DNA of 64,000 bases from Asterella californica (taxonomy: Eukaryota > Streptophyta > Marchantiopsida > Marchantiales > Aytoniaceae), in the NCBI GenBank assembly GCA_036924285.1, contig JAYKYS010000009.1, forward strand, positions 6,634,001 to 6,698,000, in the 5' to 3' direction. Shown one piece after another: positions 10,915 to 21,639 of the stretch. The stretch's first letter is position 1. Every line of letters begins with the position of its first letter. A program made the position numbers and the translations under genes. The notes below the pieces were generated by a model, which saw nothing but the letters and a program-made list of their open reading frames with translations, did no database searches and was not told the DNA's origin.

Positions 10915-11334
10915 CTATATACATCGAGGACGAACCCACTGTCCAATAGGAATGACAGTGAGAGGTGGAGTCAAACATGACATGTGCCAACCTCTCGAAC
11001 AACCATCACACACCAACATACGGGCTGCTCCACCAGCAGATCCACACAACATACACCTCAAGCTTGCTCGTACAACTGCCAAGCTTGGGTCAACGGTACC
11101 ATCGATGTTGGGAAGATGACATGGTGCGCAATTACGCACATGGTCCTTCCAAACAATACCATCACGGCCCTCTAACATGAGTACTCCAGAAGGTAACACC
11201 TCACGCACTCGTAAAATAGTGCGTCCTGCGGTCACATCCAACGTCGTCGGTGCAGTCTGCTGCAGATAGATATAATCGCCAAGATGAAACCTGCGAATTG
11301 ATGGTCGATAACCTCCTCCTCGGATAGTTGCATA
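10915..11334 (-). pseudogene. Integrase C-terminal domain plus PHD finger of the DNMT-gypsy element
   Basis: PHD fingers usually read histone H3 tails. After the integrase core the frame continues past a TGA at 11335-11337 with 'RRFHLGDYIYLQQ', then 'ILRVREVLPSGVLMLEGRDG' (SH3-like integrase tail), then a Cys4-His-Cys3 pattern: 'CMLCGSAGGAARMLVCDGC', 'RGWHMSC', 'LTPPL', 'GQWVRPRC'. The seventh zinc ligand is Arg instead of the expected Cys (VRPRC rather than VCPRC), so this copy's finger is damaged. Its position at the end of pol corresponds to the place where chromoviruses carry a chromodomain, suggesting a targeting role (inference). Confidence 0.8.
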
Positions 11335-12250
11335 TCACAACGTGTCTCTATGTTGAGCAATCGCTAGATTCTCAAAAGCCATGGGCATAACTCTCCGAAA
11401 TGTCTCTGCTCGTTGAGAACATGCTCTCACCCACATATCCGGGTCATCAAGGTTCAGCACCTCAGCAGAATCACGACGAATGGCCGAAGGTAGATCTGGA
11501 TCTCGACCGTATAATAGAAAATACGGTGAGAAGGAAGCCAAAGACGCTTGTCGGCTAAAACAGTAGCCCATAGCCAACCATGGTAACTGCACATCCCAGT
11601 CTCCCAAGTGGCCCTTCTGCAAGCCATACTTACGCAATCCTCTCTTCACCATCTGAACTACCCTCTCCGCCAAACCATACGCCTCAGGATGATCTCGAGA
11701 CATAGTTCGATGATCAATCAACGCCTGATCACACAAGGCCTGAAACTCACCAAGGAACTCTATACCTTGGTCTGTCAGCACTTCAGCTGGTGCTCCAAAA
11801 CGACTCAGCACTCGATCTAAGAACGCATACGCCGTCCCTTCACTCGCCTTGTCTGATAATGCCACCAACTCAATCCACTTGGAGAAGTGCTCCACCATCA
11901 CCAACACATACCGATGATGACGTACCATCAACGATAAGGGTCCGCAAAATCCAAACTCCAACGGTAACCCAACCCCATAATCGATAAGGGGTGTAGTTGT
12001 GGAGTAGGAGCATTAAACGATGCTCGTACTCGATCACAAACCACACATCCTGCAACAAACTTTTGCACATCGACGTGCATACCACGCACCAATACTGTCC
12101 TTGGAGTAAGCTATGCGTGCGCTTCACTCCAAAATGTCCCAACTCCTCATGAGCATGTCGTATTAATTGTGCCCTCTGGGATGGATGTGGCACTATCCGT
12201 ACTCTCCCATCATCTCACACTCGAAGTACATGTCGTCCTTCTCATCGAAA
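11335..12250 (-). pseudogene. Integrase (zinc-binding and catalytic core) of the DNMT-gypsy element
   Basis: The N-terminal HHCC domain is visible in one frame ('LIRHAHEELGHFGVKRTHSL', about 12160-12090), followed by 'VVCDR'-like text in a shifted frame. The core reads 'LVMVEHFSKWIELVAL', 'FGAPAEVLTDQGIEF' with the second Asp, and 'DHPEAYGLAERVV' with the catalytic Glu. The first Asp of the DDE triad is in a 'SLDFA' stretch separated from the rest by a one-base frameshift near 11950. A TGA in place of a probable CGA codon ends the core frame at 11335. The domain is family-typical in order and size but inactive here. Confidence 0.85.
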
Positions 12251-12499
12251 TCTCTTCGCTCGTTGAAGGACACGATCTCGCTCCTTGGCACTTACTGTGC
12301 CTATCACCACGCAAGTACGTAAATACTCCATCATGGTCACATCGTCATGGATATCTCATTGGTTTGGAACACCATCTCCACCCTCAGGATCTAGAGACTC
12401 GTCATCTACTCTCTCACTTGAGAAAGATACAACTTGGCCCTCCATACTAGAGTTCATGGTCAACACACAAAGAAAGGCAGATGCATGTCACCCTGGCAC

Positions 12500-14038
12500 T
12501 ATCTCCTCATCAACCTCATCATGCCATCGAGCCCCAGTCTGATCCTGCTCACTCGTGCACGGGTTGCGACTCAACCCATCGACATCTAGGTTTGCAACTC
12601 CAAGTCTATGCACTACCTAGAAGTCATACTCTTGTAAGATCAGAGCCCATCGTGCAAGCTTCCCTGTAAGCTTGTCGGACTCCATCAACCACTTGAGCGG
12701 CTGGTGATCAGTGATGAGAGTAAAGGGGTTCTCAAACAGATAACATCAGAAGTGTGCAACAGCCCACACTACAGCTAAACACTCTCCCTCGTACAAACTG
12801 TACCTCGCCTCCGCTGAATTATTGAAACGACTGGCATACGCCACCACAAACTCTTTTTTCTCATCATCATGCTGAGTCAGCACTGCTCCAAGTCTCAACA
12901 TACTCCAATCAGTGTGCAGTTGGAAAGGACGTCCTCTAACGGGTCTCCTCAAGATGGGAGCAGATGTCAACCTATCCTTGAGCTCCACGAAAGCTCGCTC
13001 TTGCTCATCTCCCCATTGCCACTCCTGGTCCACCTTCATCAGCTTGGTCAATGGCTTCGCAATTGCACTAAATCCTTTCACGTATCGACGATAAAAGTTC
13101 GCCAAACCAACAAATGCTCGAACTCGACTCACATCAGTGGGGCGTGGAATACGTGCAATGGCCTCGACCTTCTTCTGTTGAACACCCAACCCACCTGGGT
13201 AGATGATGTGACTCAGATACTCTACCAACTCCTGGAAGAACTTGCACTTTCCAGGGTGTAACTTCAACCCATGAGCTCTCAACCGCTCGAACACATCCCG
13301 TAAGTGTCTCTCGTGCTCCTCCACTGTAGCACTATAGACTAAGATGTCGTCAATATAGCATCTGACAAAATCCAATCCTGCTAGGATCCTATCCATCACT
13401 CTTTGGAATTCAGCAGGGGCGTTCTTCAACCCAAATGGTAAGAACCGCCACTGATACAAACAATCCTTGCCGTGAGAGTCAATCCTCCAGAATGCTGTCT
13501 TGGGTTTATCTTCCTCTCTCACCGGCAACTGATGATACCTTGCTCGAAGATCCAAAGTACTGAAGATCTTCACATGCCCCACTGCATCAAAGATCTCCTC
13601 AGGTATCGGCATGGCATACTTATCGGACTTCGTCTGCCGATTGATAGGACGGTAGTCTCCACACATACGTCTATCAGTGTAGTTGCCATACATATCCTTC
13701 TTTGCTGGCATAACTGTGGCAGATGCATACTCTCCATGCGACATCTCCACCAACCCAGCTTCCACCAAGTCTTGAGTCCTACTATGGATCAAGGTTCTCT
13801 CCATGTCACTGTACCTGTAAGGACGTCGAAAGATTGACGTGTCATTAGCCAAGTCGATCCGTATACCCGGTCCCTTCAAGGTACCCAAATCCTTCATACT
13901 AAAGGCAAAACAATTCCTGTAGCTCTTCAGGAATCTCTGAACTCTTCGTCTCTTCTCTTCTATAAGCTTGGGTCCAATCTCTGGCTCCCAAGTATCCTCT
14001 GTCACCATGCTAGAGGTAGAGGACGAAGTCGTTGACTG
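12500..14038 (-). pseudogene. Reverse transcriptase and RNase H of the DNMT-gypsy element
   Basis: The longest open part (14008-12746) covers the RT: 'DLGTLKGPGIRIDLAND', 'RMCGDYRPINRQTKSDKYAM', 'FSTLDLRARYHQLPV', 'AFWRID', 'FLPFGLKNAPAEFQRVMDRI' and the catalytic YIDD at 13346-13357. The RNase H region follows with 'FQLHTDWSMLRLGAVLTQ', 'YSLYEGECLAVVWAVAHF', then a TGA at 12746 (CGA-type change), 'FTLITDHQPLKWLMESDKLT', a TAG at 12617-12619, and a typical 'NLDVDGLSRNPC' tail. It lies in the same reading frame as the methyltransferase upstream, supporting one polyprotein. Confidence 0.92.
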
Positions 14039-15256
14039 CTATCTTGCAGCCTCTGGAGCAGTTTCCTTCCGCTCACCACCAACAACCTCCACCGCTACTG
14101 TGCGAAAAACTTCTGCAGTTCTAGCTGCAAGCTCCACACTCTCTCCTACGACATCCGATGATGTCCAAGGATGACAAACTTCACGTGCCTCGTCCCCAGC
14201 CTTTGCCTCCACCGACTTGGTAGGCAAAGAGCTCAGGAGTGTCCGAGTAGTAACACTCGTCAATCGCATCCGACGCTGCTCAGCCAATCCAAGGCTAATA
14301 ATCCATGTCAAGCAGTTCAAGTTCATTGCTTGACCCAACACTTGACGACGTGAATCCTCCGACACTGAAGCTACTGCCGTTGTACCCGTAGGAAAATCCA
14401 TCGCTCTCTCTCTCTCGTCGGCATTAGGCTCCACCAACTGTTGTAACCGAGCATCCCACACAAGTCCAGGTCCTCCATCTCTGTAAGCATGTGACGCTGG
14501 AAAGCTCACCAAAGTGGATAACGCTGCCATAGATCGTCCCACTAGGTTCACAACTGCCATGGGTGATCTATCGACGACTCTCACTACTTGAGATCGTCGT
14601 CCTGCATCCAAGATGTCATCAACTGTGAGGTGCGCTGATTGTCTCACTGCATCGTGTGTGCGCTTGAGCACCTCCCTCGGTAACAAGTTCGTCCATCACA
14701 ATCGTGGACGATGTGCACGAGATCTCACTCTCGCTGCATCTAACAACACTACCGGTCCGACCCAAGACCGAACCTGGTGCACACTTGTCATCATATGTGC
14801 ACGAGCATCACCCAACAAAGGAACATTCTCCAAGATGTACGCTGGAGAATCCATCTGATGCATCTGGAGATGTCGTATGATTCGTAACATCTCCCAAAAC
14901 ATCCTAGATCGTGGGTCATGCAAACCCTTACCTCTCCCAGCACGCGTGTGATCTTGACATGGCCACCCCGCTATCACTAAGTGAATGATGTCAACAAACG
15001 TGAGATCTTGCACCCCCAGCAGCGAAATATCTGACGGCAATGCTTGCTGGTATCCTCTAATGGCTGATATAGGCAATAACTCAGGATATCTTTGCACCAA
15101 ACGTGCCACGTGACGCAATGAGACGCGTCTTGCGACCTCATCTCTCTCCACATACAAGTATCGCTGTACTTGTATGCTTGCCTGCAATACCGCAGCCAAA
15201 CCTGTGCTGATCCCTCCAAATAGCTCCAGCACACACACACCCTCCTCTGGATATTG
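14039..15256 (-). pseudogene. C5-cytosine DNA methyltransferase domain (DNMT3/DRM-like) captured in a gypsy pol gene
   Basis: C5-methyltransferases transfer a methyl group from S-adenosylmethionine to cytosine in DNA. Motifs in order: motif I 'VLELFGGISTGL' (AdoMet binding, about 15235-15200); 'RYLYVERDE' (motif II); 'VIAGWPCQDHTRAGRGKGL' with the catalytic PCQ at 14954-14962 (motif IV); 'RMFWEMLRIIRHL' (V); 'YILENVPLLGD' with ENVP at 14819-14830 (VI); 'LLDAARVRSRAHRPRL' (VIII). A TGA at 14696-14698 then interrupts the frame. Downstream in the same frame are 'ERERAMDFPTGTT' (IX) and 'VLGQAMNLNCLTWI' (X). The motif wording 'FGGISTGL' and 'AHRPR' resembles DNMT3/DRM rather than DNMT1. It sits between protease and RT in the same frame as RT. 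Apart from the stop all key motifs are present, so it was probably functional until recently. Confidence 0.92.
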
Positions 15257-15728
15257 TCATACAATAGGAGTCGTATCCAGCGGTGTTAAGGTCACAGGGT
15301 CAGTAACAAGGACACTTCGATGTTCCTCTACTGGCGGTACAAAGGCTTCACTCCAAGCTTGCTGCACCAACCGGTCAGCATACTGCTGCAACTCTCCGCT
15401 CGAACTCCAAAGTGGAACATCCAAGGCAGATGGTACTAACGTAGACATGCTAGGCATGTCCTCCACCTCCTCAAAGACCGGAGTATCCTCCGCATGGACA
15501 TTGCCCTCTAACAACTCACCCGGCCAAGTTATGACCGAACTGAATCCTGCAACAGATGCCATCGTCTCTGATGTACGCTCCGTTGTCTCAACTCTAGCAC
15601 TGAACCGCACTGGTAAACGGCTCACTCGTCCCTCACCGGACTGCCAACCTGGTCTGTAAGATGCTGTCTCCGCTCAATAGTCGATCACGAATCTCATAAG
15701 ATACAATACAGCACCTCCAACCAATACA
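15257..15728 (-). pseudogene. Linker region between protease and methyltransferase, function unknown
   Basis: About 150 codons in the same frame as the methyltransferase and RT. Visible text includes 'SYDVLVGGAVLYLMRFVIDY', a TGA at 15674-15676 (TGG-type position), 'YRPGWQSGEGRVSRLPVRF', 'DMPSMSTLVPSALDVPLW' and 'ELQQYADRLVQQAW', ending in a TGA at 15257-15259. I do not recognise a domain. The start overlaps the end of the protease frame with a one-base shift near 15760. Confidence 0.6.
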
Positions 15729-16685
15729 TCATAAGACTCCACGGCCGTAACGATAGCCTCTCACCATGGAAACATCCATGGGATGATCTGGTCTAACTCT
15801 CATCGTCAGCAACTCGCGTGTCATGTGTAGAGTTGTACTTCTTGATCCCCCTAGAGATGTCTGTAGCTGGAATGGACATCTCTCCACTTCGGACTTCCTC
15901 AGCTCCAAACCGATACACGCCGTCTTCCCCAACATCAACGGTTGGGCTCCAGAGTCTAACAACACTTTCTGTGGTCGATACACTTTCCCTGAAGGTGCCA
16001 CCAAACAGAAGATACCACTTCTGTTGTCCAACAACACCACACCTGGTACCAATTCAGCACGGTCAATTGCCGGCCTAGCTGGTAACTCATCTAGTCTGGC
16101 AGTCGCTGCTTGCCAAGTACCACTAGTAGCTGTCCTGATCTTGGACTCCATGGACACATCTACCGCCTCTTGTTGAACCACTTCAGCACTAGAGGTAACC
16201 ACATCCTCGCTCTCACTGAGCGTGACTGTCAACTGGAACATTGGAGCCACGCTGACTCCCAGTGCACTCATAATCGTGGCTGAAAATAGTGGGGCTCGCA
16301 AAACTGCTGTAGCCACCCCCAACATTGGGTTCGACGTCACGTCTATAGACGTCGAAGGTTGACTCGCATCACCTCCACTCTTGGATGTCGATGCCTCCAA
16401 CTCCACTACTCCATCGGTAGGCCGTTTAGGAACCATAGAAGTGGTCCTCAATGCCTCCGATAGAGTGAATGACTGAGGAAGCCTAGCCTGTCTACCAGCC
16501 TCTCCACGTTGTGGATCCAACTCCACTGACGCATCTCGTGGCACAGAGATACGTACTGCACTCCGAGTCACTGCCGCAGATGTCTCAATCTGCGCCACAC
16601 CAGCCATGAAGTCGAAGTCACCTCCTTCTCCTCCGTAAGACGTGGAAGCTTTTGTTCCACCAGATCTCCGCTGAGCCATAGCCAT
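15729..16685 (-). pseudogene. Aspartic protease (retropepsin-like) of the DNMT-gypsy element
   Basis: A 318-codon open frame. The N-terminal two thirds are Ser/Thr/Ala-rich and unstructured in appearance. The C-terminal part has 'KVLLDSGAQPLMLGKTACIG' with the D-S-G catalytic triad sequence, a typical clan AA retrotransposon protease. Its frame then ends at 15729, while the next pol text is one base out of phase ('VTAVESYDVLVGG' directly overlaps), so a single-base indel separates it from the rest of pol in this copy. Confidence 0.75.
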
Positions 16686-18126
16686 ACTAGCTATTCTCTA
16701 CTCCAACTGCTCAATCCGAGCAGCCATACCGGCTTCTGATGTCGTAGCAAGCGGTGGATCGACTGATCCTCTCCCAGATGCTGGACCTCTACCTCCAGTT
16801 CGACCACCACGGCCTCCCTGAGCTCCTCCGCCTCGTCCACGATCAGCCTTCCCTTGCCGTAGCTCGAGATGGAGATCAAAACAGCGGTCAGTATTGTGAC
16901 CTGGTCGTCACCACTTGAGACGTCCTAGATGTCTCATAACTATCTCTCCTTTGTGGACAATCCTTCTGCTGATGAGGACCATCACACGTCCAGCAAGGAC
17001 CTGCTTGCTGCTGACTAGAAAAGGACGGCATGGGCTTCTGTCCACCAGATCCTCCAGCACCTCCATGAGATCGTGAGTGTTTAGCACGATCCTTACCCCC
17101 ACCACCACCACGCTGTTGTGTAGCCTGTGATCCTCGAGAAGAGGAGGTCGTCTCATGTGATGCGTCCCTGCTGAACCCAGCAGTCACCACCCTCTCCTCT
17201 ATCATGTTGAGCTCTATCCGCTCAGCCAAACCAAAGACAACTGCCAACGTCGGAGCGGTGTCTCTAAGAAGAGTGGCATCTCTGACTCTCCTACGCAGCT
17301 CCTTGTCTAGTATCCCTTACCAGAACTGGACTGCTTGTGCTTATGTCACCCCTTGGGTAACGCTGATCAACCGCCTCATGCGAGTAAACGCCTCGCGTAG
17401 GCTCTCTCCAGTCTTCCGCTGGAACTCTTGCAGACTCCTCAACTTGTCGGTCCGCACACCTTGATAGTTCTTCCTCAAATAGTGGAAGAACTGAACCACA
17501 GGGTTAAACCCTGGTGGTATCCCGCTCGCACTACCACATGCTCCACTACTAGTGGACGCACCGCTGGTAGCAGGTACTCCGCCACCCGTGGATGTACCAC
17601 TGCTACTGGCACCCGAAGTCGTAGGTGCTACACCTCTCAAAACTGCACCAGTAGTGATAGAAACGTAGTTGGGAGACCAATGTTGTCTCCACAACTCGAT
17701 CTCAACACCGTAGTCTCGTCTAAACTCGTGGTAATCATCCATCGGCGGTCCTTCCAAGTGCTGAAACAAACCTTTCCACGCCATGAAAGGTATAAATAGC
17801 TGTGGGTTCTGCATCTACTGCAGGTCACACCAACTGTCGAACTCCTGGATGAAGTCATCCAGCTCAATGATACCCACCGTACCCGAGTAACGTCGAGGCC
17901 CCTTCGTGACCCCATAGATCTCGTCCATGTCCCACAATAACGATGTGGCGACACTAGACTCACCACCAAAAAACGCACTGTCTATGTCTGACTCGTCCTC
18001 TGGAACAACCAACGGCAATGGTGTAGGTAGTCGGTACCTCACCCCACTCCGTGTATATCCACTGTTCGAGAAGTCCCCACCAGAACCTCCCGAGAACTCC
18101 GTGGTGATAGAATCTCGCAGACACAC
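16686..18126 (-). pseudogene. gag of the DNMT-gypsy element with zinc knuckle
   Basis: The segments 18126-17815, 17814-17341 and 17247-16888 share one frame separated by stops (TAG at 17815-17817; TAA near 17341 and 17310). Capsid-like text: 'FIPFMAWKGLFQHLEGPPM', 'VVQFFHYLRKNYQGVRTDKL', 'GESLREAFTRMRRLI', 'KELRRRVRDATLLRD', 'LAERIELNMIEERVV'. A zinc knuckle follows: 'CWTCDGPHQQKDCPQR' (C-x2-C-x3-H-x4-C). The Gly/Arg-rich segment 16686-16880 leads to the protease frame. Confidence 0.85.
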
Positions 18127-19548
18127 TCTCTAACCAGAATGTCGAAATCTCCGTCACCACCGTAACTACAACTTGCCTATTCCTGCTCCTACTGAGCTCA
18201 CCTATCCCCTACTAAGACGGTCAAGGTAAGGACAACCTGTACCTGCCATCACCACAAGCAGTCTCTCACGGTTTGTTGGTCGTCACTCCAACTACACCGT
18301 GAGAGAAATAAAGGTAGTCTGACTGGTCATCACTCCAGTCTCACTACCGACAGCACATTAGAGTGAACTCACTTTGAAAATCAAGTGCCAACATAAGCAA
18401 ACGCGGCGCACAAACAGGAAGTAGAATATGGAGGGGTTCCAACCACAAGAAGTCCAAACGATAACCCTCCACACTCAAACATTCACATAAAGAGAAACCC
18501 ATCCCCACCCGAACTGACGCGTCTTCTTCGGTGAACACATGCACAATATATGGTCACCGACTGTTATAATCTGTACCTAAGGTCACTAACTAGATGTCCA
18601 TACGTCTAGTAGCTCCAAAAATATCAACGTGATAGCTCTACTAGCTCATCCAAGACAACTGCCACCAACTGCCTTCATACGCGTCTTTTCGGTATAGACA
18701 AACACTACCACAACAGCAGCTTCTCCCTAGTACTCTGGAGTCGCCCTACCACTCCTCTAGGAACGTGCGAGCAGGTCTCCTACTACCTTAAACCAGCCCC
18801 TAAGTACTTGCACGCATCCCTGTAAGACACCAAGAGCTATTGGTCTAGTGGTACAGTCAAAGTTGAGACTACAGAGTTAAGCGTCCAAGTCCAGAAATAG
18901 TGTTGGGATGGGTGACCTACTGGTTTTACACTTCCCACACAACTGAAACTTGGATACCTCTCTCACGCACGCTAGCAAGCTGGCTTGCGGCGGACGCGAG
19001 CTCGGGCTCCGCCTCCGCACTCTCGCACTCCGCCTCCGCACTCTCGCACTCCGCTCTCACGCACCTCTGCTCCTCGAAGCCTCACACTCGCCGACGCACT
19101 TCTGCTGACCTAAAACCCGTCACAAAATCCGTCACCAGAAATTTCGACTTCTCATAACTCAAAAACGGCTCGATCAAACTTTGTGAACCTTCGTGCACTA
19201 GGACCGTCTTCCCAGCGCGCTCCCAACGAGCCCACATCGGTCTGACATTGTCGACTATTTTGTCTGTCACGCCCAAATGCGCACTTCAGTCCGAAACAGG
19301 TCACTTCAACACATTCCGTGAAATTTCAGCAGCGCTTCCGCACTACCTCACCATCAAATCGACTGCGAACAAGTTCAGACGACACCCATCCACACAGCGA
19401 TCGATCACAACACCAAAACAAGCTACTCCACGCACGCGAGCACCCGCAAATCGAAGATACCAACGATCTGCCAACTCCGGAGATACCACCGGTAGCAATC
19501 TGTGACTTGAAATCCCTACCCCAGGCCTTGCAATCTGAGTTCTTCAAG
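18127..19548 (-). other. Long 5' leader of the DNMT-gypsy element, no coding seen
   Basis: About 1.4 kb between the 5' terminal repeat and gag. It holds a short GC-rich tandem stretch near 19009-19060 (about 2.5 units of a 21-bp CTCCGC...CTCGCA repeat). I could not match a primer binding site confidently. Confidence 0.5.
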
Positions 19549-19831
19549 TGATAACAAGGTATGTACTCATTCCACCTGCCAACAGGCACTAGACAATCAC
19601 TACAGTCGAGCCAAATCCACTCTGTGCTTGCAGAGAATCCTGATCTCACTCTCAAGACTACTCACCATAGCCAGGAGCTTGAAGGCTCAACTTGAAGAAC
19701 TGAGGTCTCCAAGCCCCTACCTGCGAAGTATACCCCTTGTGGACACTCTCACCAACTTGCCCTAACGGTCTTACCGGGGTCCGCCACTTCGCACTCGGTC
19801 AACCTAGCCGAGTCACCAAACTGACGTGACA
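19549..19831 (-). repeat. 5' terminal repeat (block B only) of the DNMT-gypsy element
   Basis: Matches 10350-10632 over about 282 bp with roughly eleven differences. On the minus strand it begins TGTCACGTCAGTTTGG at the junction with the interrupted LTR-A copy and ends TTGTTATCA. The 107-bp block A found twice at the other end is missing. Confidence 0.8.
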
Positions 19832-20069
19832 TAGTTTTGGATCTAGGTTGGGGTTCAGAGACTTGCATCAAGAGGTTGCTGATTACATACCACTCAAGTA
19901 TGCTTATCAGTTTTGTATTAAAATGGAGTGTATATAAAGTGAAGGAACATCTTGCAATATTTGTTCTTTTGGTTGTTTTTATCTCTCGTCTTTGTTCAAC
20001 ACACGATATCTCCACAACCAAGAACCTCATGTTTCCCTAGACAACCTTCACGCACAATATGATAAGATA
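19832..20069 (+). mobile_element. LTR-A copy 3, right part
   Basis: Continues copy 3 after the gypsy insertion: 'ttttggatctaggttggggt', then the promoter-like GGAGTGTATATAAAG near 19925, 'acacacgatatctccacaac' and the end 'gataagata', as in the other copies. Confidence 0.75.
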
Positions 20070-21174
20070 GTGTCTCCACCGCTCACTATACCGCTAGCAA
20101 GACGGTCAGATCATCATAATCCAAACTATGATCGTGAATGCAGCCCACATAGCTAACGATATATGAGAACGGATAAACGAAATAGACATCCAACCCGTAG
20201 TAAAGAAGCCAAAGAATGTCGATCTAGAAAATTTCTCTTTTTGCCAAACAATCTTCAGAAACCTATAAAGTCCTTCTTCTTGACTTCGTAAGCTCCAACA
20301 ATCCTAAGATCCAACAACCAACAGCTTATATATATCTAATTTTCTATTGCAAATGATCAGAATTTCAAAACCTCCTCTCCGTAACTAAATCCACGCACGC
20401 CGTTCAAACAGATCATCTTATATGAGATCCATCTTTCTTGGTAGGTAGACTTGGCTATCCCAAGACTCTCAAAAAGTCGTTTGGAGTTCTCTTCGTAAAA
20501 CCACACAAGAAATTTGAATGCAAGAAAGAAAACATCGGCGTAAATTGCTCCCCTACGGCTCAAATTCACTCATCACACCCAAACCAACAATCCAATCCAC
20601 ATATAGTCTTCTCCTATATGTAGATGAAGAACTCCTTGATCGCATAGGCACCAAGAACGACGAGCTTGGTCCACCGATCACGAAGAACAGTCCAACCTCA
20701 AGTCGTAAGTAACAAAAAGTATGACGTAAGCGTCTCCTTGCGAGCCAATTTCACCCAAAACTCTCAATCCACTTGATGAAAATTCGTATCGTCTTTAGTT
20801 ACATGTAGAAATCGGAGTTTTGATCCTGATGGATCCAAAGACAACAAGTTTGGACTCTGGAACGACCTGAACGGCCCAACTCCACTTCATATGTAATTGA
20901 AGCATCTCATCCTTCCTCCCTGCGTATGAATTTCACCCAAATCCTAACCCTCGATCCGCCTCCGCACAAACCATCTGATTTTGTGCAAAGATTGCACAAA
21001 AATGAATCCAATGCGCTTGCATTAGATTCACAAGCCTCTCAAAATGTCAATCAATAGCTCGTAGGTTCAAACTTACCCCTTCCACACTATCAATCACAGT
21101 GCGTACATCTCCCAAATCCACCCAAGCTGACATGTTGCCAAAAACCTCCTGAAGCACCCAAAAAACCCTGTTGA

Positions 21175-21445
21175 CATATGGCTTATATATGAGTGAATTA
21201 ACAATAAGTTGTTATTATCCATTATAATTAACAACTTATTGTTTTTTTCCATTTCAATGTCGTTCCACCATTGGATCGCTCCACCAAAGCCGCTCTGCCC
21301 TAGATCATTTGGTTAATAATAACATATTGTTATTTATCATCTTAAGGTCACTCCACTTGGGGCGCCCGTCGCTTCACCCCCAAGTCGCTCCACCTAAGGC
21401 GCTCTTCTTTTCACCCCCTAGTGCTCCATTATCGTATCATATGAA
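21175..21445. repeat. Palindromic AACAAnnTTGTT / CTCCACC array, first block
   Basis: Alternating AT-rich palindromic cores ('aacaataagttgttattatc' at 21200, 'aacaacttattgtt' at 21230, 'ataacatattgttattta' at 21320) and GC-rich text with repeated 'cgctccacc' and 'cgcttcacccc'. It is related to 7560-7925 and 23085-23445. Confidence 0.6.
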
Positions 21446-21639
21446 TTATTTTTAACTTTTCTTTTTTGTACGTGAAAGATGTCAGAGAAAACACAAGGTT
21501 ACTTCTTGTAGAGATCTCTTTGCAAGTAGAAGAAAAAGTGACTAGTGACAACAATGCACGAGTGAAGGGGTAACTTTAGTAGAACATCATTCTCAAAGTC
21601 AAAATTCTTTTTATTTAAACATTATATTTCTCATGTATG

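Larger units (their letters stand above)
10243..19831 (-). mobile_element. Ty3/gypsy retrotransposon carrying a cytosine DNA methyltransferase and a PHD finger (9.6 kb)
   Basis: A complete but decayed element. Order on the minus strand: terminal repeat (19831-19549), long leader, gag, protease, linker, DNA methyltransferase, reverse transcriptase, RNase H, integrase, PHD finger, polypurine tract, terminal repeats (10741-10243). RT before integrase defines Ty3/gypsy. It interrupts LTR-A copy 3. The shared 282-bp part of the terminal repeats differs at about eleven positions by my reading (about 96% identity), suggesting a moderately recent insertion. In-frame stops lie at 17815, two near 17335 and 17310, 15674, 15257, 14696, 14039, 12746, 12617 and 11335, plus at least two frameshifts, so this copy cannot make its proteins. 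No clean 5-bp target duplication is seen; at most TAG is repeated. Confidence 0.9.

Noticed and set aside
10344..19831. Possibility that the DNMT is a host gene into which a gypsy inserted
   Set aside because: The methyltransferase shares the reading frame with RT, lacks introns, and lies between protease and RT with no element boundary on either side, so it is part of the element.
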